Below, in pieces: positions 13,296 through 17,252 of a DNA stretch of 17,252 nt; the first letter of the stretch is position 1; the number at the start of each line of letters is the position of its first letter. The notes beneath the pieces are model-generated. The model had not been told where the DNA came from, did not search any database, and saw nothing but the letters and a program-made list of their open reading frames with translations. The stretch spans positions 1 through 17,252 of the forward strand of contig JBAZCN010000064.1 in assembly GCA_041655035.1 (NCBI GenBank), written 5' to 3'. A program made the position numbers and the translations under genes. The DNA comes from NAT127 sp041655035. Its GTDB lineage: Bacteria > Pseudomonadota > Gammaproteobacteria > Pseudomonadales > Porticoccaceae.

Positions 13296-15082
13296 CGGTC
13301 CGCCTCCTTTGCCCCGGCACGGTCGGCGCTGCCCAGCGACCAGTCCCGAGCCGCCTCGTGGTCGCGCCACAGCCGCTGATAGTCCGGACAGTCCAGCAGC
13401 AGCTCGTCGTGCCGGCCTTGTCCTGCAACGCGGCCCTGGGCCATGACCACGATACGGTCGGCGTGCATCACCGTACGCAGTCGGTGGGCGATCATCAGCA
13501 CGCTGCGGTCGCGGCACAGTTCGTCCAGTGCCTGCTGGATCAGCGCCTCGTTCTCGGCATCGACGCTGGCCGTGGCCTCGTCCAGCAGCAGGATCGGCGC
13601 ATCCTTGAGCAGCGCGCGGGCGATGGAGAGGCGCTGGCGCTCGCCACCCGACAGGCGTGCGCCGCGTTCACCCAGCGGCGTGGCGTAGCCCTGCGGCAGC
13701 GCCATGATGAAGTCGTGTGCCTGCGCGGCCCGCGCGGCGGCCTCGACCTGCGCATCGCTCGCGTCGGGCCGCGCCAGCCGCAGGTTCTCCGCCACGGAGC
13801 CATGCAACAGGAACACGTCCTGGAACACGATGCCGAGGCGCGCCAGCAGCGCGTCGAGCGGCCACTCGCGCACGTCCACCCCACCGACGCGCACGCTGCC
13901 GGACTCGAATTCATAGAGTCGTGGCAGCAACCGCGCCAGCGTACTCTTGCCCGAGCCACTGGCGCCGACCAGCGCGGTGAGCCGGCCGGCCTCGGCACGA
14001 AAGCTCACACCGTCGAGTGCCAGCCGCTCGCCGTAGCGGTGGCGCACGTCGATGAACTCCAGATCGAGCGGTCCTTCCGGAACACGCGCATCGGCCGGCT
14101 CTGCCAGTCCCGGCGCGGCCAGCACGTCGTTGATGCGTCCAAGCGCCTCGGCGCGCTGCATTTGCTCACCGAATGTGAAGGTCAGGCGCAGCAGCGGCAG
14201 CGGCACCGCCGGCGCCACCAGCAGGAACAGCACATACGTCGGCAGGTCCAGCATGCCGCGCGCGTGCAACCAAGCGCCCAGCGGCGCGACGACGACAAGA
14301 TTGGCCGACAGCAGCCCAGTGAACAGCACCCAGCCGGACGAACTGCTGCGCGCGTAGCCGGCGACCCAGGTGGCGGCGCCGCGCAAGGCGTCGGCCAGTT
14401 CGCCGAAGGAACGCGCATCCAGGCCAAAGGACTTCACCACATGCACGCCGCGCACGTATTCGCCGACCTGATCGGCGATACGCTTCTGCAACGCGCTCCA
14501 TTCGCGCATGCGCACGGCCGAGCCGCGCATCATCCACGCCTGCGCGGCCAGCGCCAGCGGCAGCGGCGCCAGGGCCGCCAACGCCAGCCGCCAGTCGGCC
14601 GCGAACAGCAGCGCCAGGGCCGCCAATGGTACGGCGGCCGAGGCCACGGCGTCCGGCAGCATGTGGGCCAGGAAGCCTTCGAGCGAATTCACGTCATCGG
14701 TCAGCGTGCGGCGCAGGCTGCCGCTGCCGCGGCCGGCGAAAAATGACAGCGGCACTTCGCCGAGGCGGCGCGCCATGCCGAGCCGCAGGCGATGCTGCAC
14801 GGCGAAGGCGCCCGTGTGTGCCAGCACGTGACTCACCGCCATGAGCGCCCAGCGCAGCGCCAGCAGCCCCAGTGCCCACCATGCCAGATGCCAGACCTCG
14901 CGCAGGTCCGGCTGGGCGGAGAACAGCTCGATGGCGATGCGGTAAAGGAACCAGAATGGCGCCACGCTCAGCGCGGCCGACAATACCGCGGTGGCGACGG
15001 CCCAGCCCAGTTCGCGGCGGGCGAGCCCGATCAGGCCGGGGAAGGTTTGCGGCCCGTCAAGGGCGCGTGGATGGTGTGCCAT
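13292..15082 (-). CDS. ABC transporter, TMD-NBD half-molecule, siderophore importer type (YbtP/IrtA-like)
   Basis: This 596-residue protein is the partner of the next gene. The membrane domain spans about residues 20-310. The ATPase domain has Walker A GASGSGKST (about 372-380), Q-loop VFQDVFLLHG, signature LSGGERQR (about 476), Walker B ILLLDEA, D-loop SVDA and switch His in MIAHRL. Unlike mycobacterial IrtA there is no N-terminal siderophore-interacting reductase domain, so iron release must happen elsewhere. The start at 15082 has GAGAGG five bases upstream. It lies 59 bp after the receptor stop codon with no promoter visible between, and its own stop overlaps the next ATG. A 72-bp stretch of the ATPase region (13574-13645) matches the partner gene at 67 positions. 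Confidence 0.88.
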   Translation of the reverse strand: MAHHPRALDGPQTFPGLIGLARRELGWAVATAVLSAALSVAPFWFLYRIAIELFSAQPDLREVWHLAWWALGLLALRWALMAVSHVLAHTGAFAVQHRLRLGMARRLGEVPLSFFAGRGSGSLRRTLTDDVNSLEGFLAHMLPDAVASAAVPLAALALLFAADWRLALAALAPLPLALAAQAWMMRGSAVRMREWSALQKRIADQVGEYVRGVHVVKSFGLDARSFGELADALRGAATWVAGYARSSSSGWVLFTGLLSANLVVVAPLGAWLHARGMLDLPTYVLFLLVAPAVPLPLLRLTFTFGEQMQRAEALGRINDVLAAPGLAEPADARVPEGPLDLEFIDVRHRYGERLALDGVSFRAEAGRLTALVGASGSGKSTLARLLPRLYEFESGSVRVGGVDVREWPLDALLARLGIVFQDVFLLHGSVAENLRLARPDASDAQVEAAARAAQAHDFIMALPQGYATPLGERGARLSGGERQRLSIARALLKDAPILLLDEATASVDAENEALIQQALDELCRDRSVLMIAHRLRTVMHADRIVVMAQGRVAGQGRHDELLLDCPDYQRLWRDHEAARDWSLGSADRAGAKEADR

Positions 15083-15141
15083 CTATGCCTCTCTCTGCTT
15101 TCGATGTCTGGGGCGGCCGGCATATCCCGTTCGCGGCTCCA

Positions 15142-17252
15142 TCAGAAGTCCATCGTCAGGCCCATGCCGACAGTGCGGCCCGGCGCAGCCACTACCGTGG
15201 TGCCGGCCAAGGCGTTGGTGTAGTAGGTCGCATCGGTCACATTCTTTCCGTAGACGCTCAGCGCCCAGCGGGAGAAGCGGTAGGTGATCCGTGCGTCGAC
15301 CAGTGTGTAGGCGGGGTTGTGGACCGTACTGATCGGGTCGGGGTCGGAGCCGCTGAAATGGCGTACCGACAAACTGGCGTTCCAGCGGGCAGTCGGCCGC
15401 CAGTCAACTGCCAGACCGTAGCTCCGGCGCGGGGTGTAGGAGAACTGCCGGCCGTCATACTGGATGCCGGCATTGGTGTAATCGTCATAGACCGCTTTCA
15501 CATAGCCCGCGAAGCCCGAGATCTCCAAGGTGCCGCCTGGTCGCACGGACGCCGTCAGTTCGGCGCCGACGTTGTGCGAACGGCCAGCATTGGTCACTAG
15601 GCTCTGGCCGCCATTTTCGATGGTGTTGGTCACCACCTGTTGATCGCGCAACTGTGTATAGAAACCTACGATTCCGGCATCCCATGCGTTGCTGGCGCCG
15701 CGCAGCCGGTAGCCAAGTTCGGCGTAGTTGCCGTATTCGGGCGCATAAGGCGTCGATGCCGATGGCAGGTCGGTCGCGAACAGGTTGAAGCCGGATGCCT
15801 TGTAGCCCCGGGCCAGCGTGAACCAGGCAAACTGGCGCGGATCGGGGCGGAACTCCAGCGTCAGCCGCGGCAGCAGCACGGTGTCGTGGATTTTTAGGTT
15901 CCGGATCGCGTCGGTCGTCACATAGGGTGCATCGGGAACGCCATCGCCATCGCTGTCGTAGACACCGCTCTGCTCACTGAGCCAGCCCATGCGGCGGCCA
16001 TCATTCTCGATGCGCAACGCGCCAGCCAAGCGCCAGCGTGGAGCGAAGCGCCAGCCCAGTTCTCCGAACACCGCGGCGGTACTGCCCTCAATGTCGGCCG
16101 AAGTGTAGCTGCGGAAGTAACCGGGGACGGCGAACAAGTACGGCGCCTGTTTCTTGAGATGCGAGGCATAGGCCCCAGCAAGCCAGTCAAACTTGTCGCC
16201 GTCATTGGGCTCGCGCGCCAGGCGCAACTCGGCACTGTAGCTGTCCGTTTTCATGTTGTAGCCGGACGGACCGCCATACAGTGACTGCGGCAACCAATAG
16301 TTCCAGCTGGCGTGAGTGCCGCCCAGCGAGATGGCGAGCTTGACGCCATTCGCCAGGCGCCGATCGTAGGCGCCGGTCAGCAACGTATAGGTGGTGTCGC
16401 TGGCGCCGGCATCGCTGGCATCGGCGCGGTGATGCCGGGCGAGCGCGGCGGGGGCGAAGAAGTCGTTACCGCCATCCTTGTCGACATGGTGCAGGCCGAT
16501 CCGCCACTCGCCGCCGGCGGCGTCGCGGTGCAGGAACTTGATGCGGCCGAAGCGGCTGCGCCAGCCGCCGGTGTCGTCGCGATCGAGGGTCAGATTTTTG
16601 ATGTCGCCATCGGCATCCTCGCCGCCGGCGGCGATGCGCACGGCCGTGTCCGGCGCCAGCGGCACGTCGATCGCGGTGCTCAGGCGGCGGAAATTGCCCG
16701 TGCCGTAGTCCAGTTGCGCATTGCCGGCGAAACGAAAATCCGCATCGCGGGTGCGGATCGCCAGCAGACCTCCCATGCTGTTCTGGCCATAGAGCGTGCT
16801 TTGCGGTCCGCGGAGCACTTCGATCTGTTCGATATCGAACAGCGTGCCGAGCGTCAGGTCGTAGACCGGTACACCGTCGATTAATATACCGGTGCTGGCG
16901 GTGTCGGACTGGTAGTCAGAGAAGCCCAGCCCGCGCAACGTCAGATGAGGCGTGCCATGGGTGAAGTCCGTGAAATAGACATTGGGCATGCGCTGCGCGA
17001 TGTCCGACAGGCTGCGCAGGCGTTCGTCGTCCACCGCCTGGCCGCCCACGACACTGACACCCGCCGGCGTCTCAAAGGGGGCTGTGTCCTGCTTGGTGGC
17101 GGTGACGACGACGGCCGGAAGGGTGGCCATTCCGTCAGCCACAAGCGAACGGTCGGGCACGAGCGTCTGAGCGGAGAGGTTCGATGAGGTCGGGGGAATG
17201 TCCGTTTGTGCCTGAACAGCCATAGCGGCAAAGAGGATGGACATCGCGGGAA
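15142..17252 (-). CDS. TonB-dependent siderophore receptor, FyuA-like (N-terminus probably beyond right edge)
   Basis: This outer-membrane gated beta-barrel takes up an iron-siderophore with TonB energy. A TonB-box-like VVVTATK (about residues 45-51 from ATG 17244) precedes the plug domain: VYFTDFTHGTPHLTLRGLG, GVPVYD, EVLRGPQSTLYGQNSMGGLLAIRT. The barrel ends with YGKNVTDATYY, GRTVGMGLTMDF and the C-terminal Phe typical of barrel proteins. The repeat layout and GRTVG ending recall yersiniabactin receptor FyuA. ATG 17244 would give a signal peptide of only about 12 residues without basic residues (MSILFAAMAVQA). The frame is open to the window edge, so I think the real start is further right. 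A DSDGDGVPD loop near residue 428 looks like a calcium site in an external loop. It is the first gene of the transporter operon in view. Confidence 0.9.
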   Translation of the reverse strand, partial: PAMSILFAAMAVQAQTDIPPTSSNLSAQTLVPDRSLVADGMATLPAVVVTATKQDTAPFETPAGVSVVGGQAVDDERLRSLSDIAQRMPNVYFTDFTHGTPHLTLRGLGFSDYQSDTASTGILIDGVPVYDLTLGTLFDIEQIEVLRGPQSTLYGQNSMGGLLAIRTRDADFRFAGNAQLDYGTGNFRRLSTAIDVPLAPDTAVRIAAGGEDADGDIKNLTLDRDDTGGWRSRFGRIKFLHRDAAGGEWRIGLHHVDKDGGNDFFAPAALARHHRADASDAGASDTTYTLLTGAYDRRLANGVKLAISLGGTHASWNYWLPQSLYGGPSGYNMKTDSYSAELRLAREPNDGDKFDWLAGAYASHLKKQAPYLFAVPGYFRSYTSADIEGSTAAVFGELGWRFAPRWRLAGALRIENDGRRMGWLSEQSGVYDSDGDGVPDAPYVTTDAIRNLKIHDTVLLPRLTLEFRPDPRQFAWFTLARGYKASGFNLFATDLPSASTPYAPEYGNYAELGYRLRGASNAWDAGIVGFYTQLRDQQVVTNTIENGGQSLVTNAGRSHNVGAELTASVRPGGTLEISGFAGYVKAVYDDYTNAGIQYDGRQFSYTPRRSYGLAVDWRPTARWNASLSVRHFSGSDPDPISTVHNPAYTLVDARITYRFSRWALSVYGKNVTDATYYTNALAGTTVVAAPGRTVGMGLTMDF

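Noticed and set aside
11562..14746. Long + strand frames (605 and 553 codons) opposite the ABC transporter genes
   Set aside because: Rich in Gln, Arg and His with no recognisable domain. The - strand genes have complete ATPase motifs, ribosome-binding sites and coupled starts.

Overview
The window is chromosomal DNA, high in G+C, from a gammaproteobacterium, most probably of the Pseudomonadales/Cellvibrionales group. The main evidence is a gene block at about 2748-11212: nagZ and an MTA/MTI phosphorylase on the + strand, csiV and mfd on the - strand, then a long-form glyceraldehyde-3-phosphate dehydrogenase on the + strand. I recall the same set from Pseudomonas aeruginosa (PA3005 to PA3001). 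The species cannot be named from the sequence alone.

Layout. At 1-127 (-) is the first 42 codons of an exported protein that runs off the left edge. At 442-1791 (-) is an APH-fold phosphotransferase with an altered active-site motif. At 2079-2399 (-) is a small acidic protein that I match from memory to the DUF6763 type. A 348-bp AT-rich divergent region follows, holding a good sigma70 promoter for nagZ. nagZ (2748-3761) and the phosphorylase (3758-4492) overlap by ATGA. Between the phosphorylase and the convergent csiV lie three tandem copies of a 129-bp unit (about 4472-4853). Each unit carries a REP-like double hairpin, and the first begins inside the last codons of the phosphorylase. csiV (4871-5842, -) and mfd (5858-9370, -) form a tight pair. 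A 387-bp divergent region with strong dyads and a gap promoter leads into gap (9758-11212, +).

The right third (11194-17252, -) is different in kind. It is a TonB-dependent receptor of FyuA type followed by two exporter-fold ABC transporter half-molecules of YbtP/YbtQ (IrtA/IrtB) type and a small fourth gene. The last three genes are joined by ATGA overlaps. Together they look like an uptake system for an iron-siderophore complex: the receptor crosses the outer membrane and the ABC heterodimer crosses the inner membrane. No siderophore biosynthesis gene is in view. The small last gene is broken. After about 45 residues it is fused in frame to a fragment that looks like part of a LysR-type regulator, next to a possible insertion-sequence end and a terminator. 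This suggests the cassette arrived or was rearranged next to gap by mobile-element activity.

I found no tRNA, rRNA, CRISPR array, intact transposase or phage gene. I see no convincing wholly new system. The most unusual items are the tandem REP-doublet array, the chimeric gene at the cassette boundary, and the small uncharacterised protein attached to the transporter operon.
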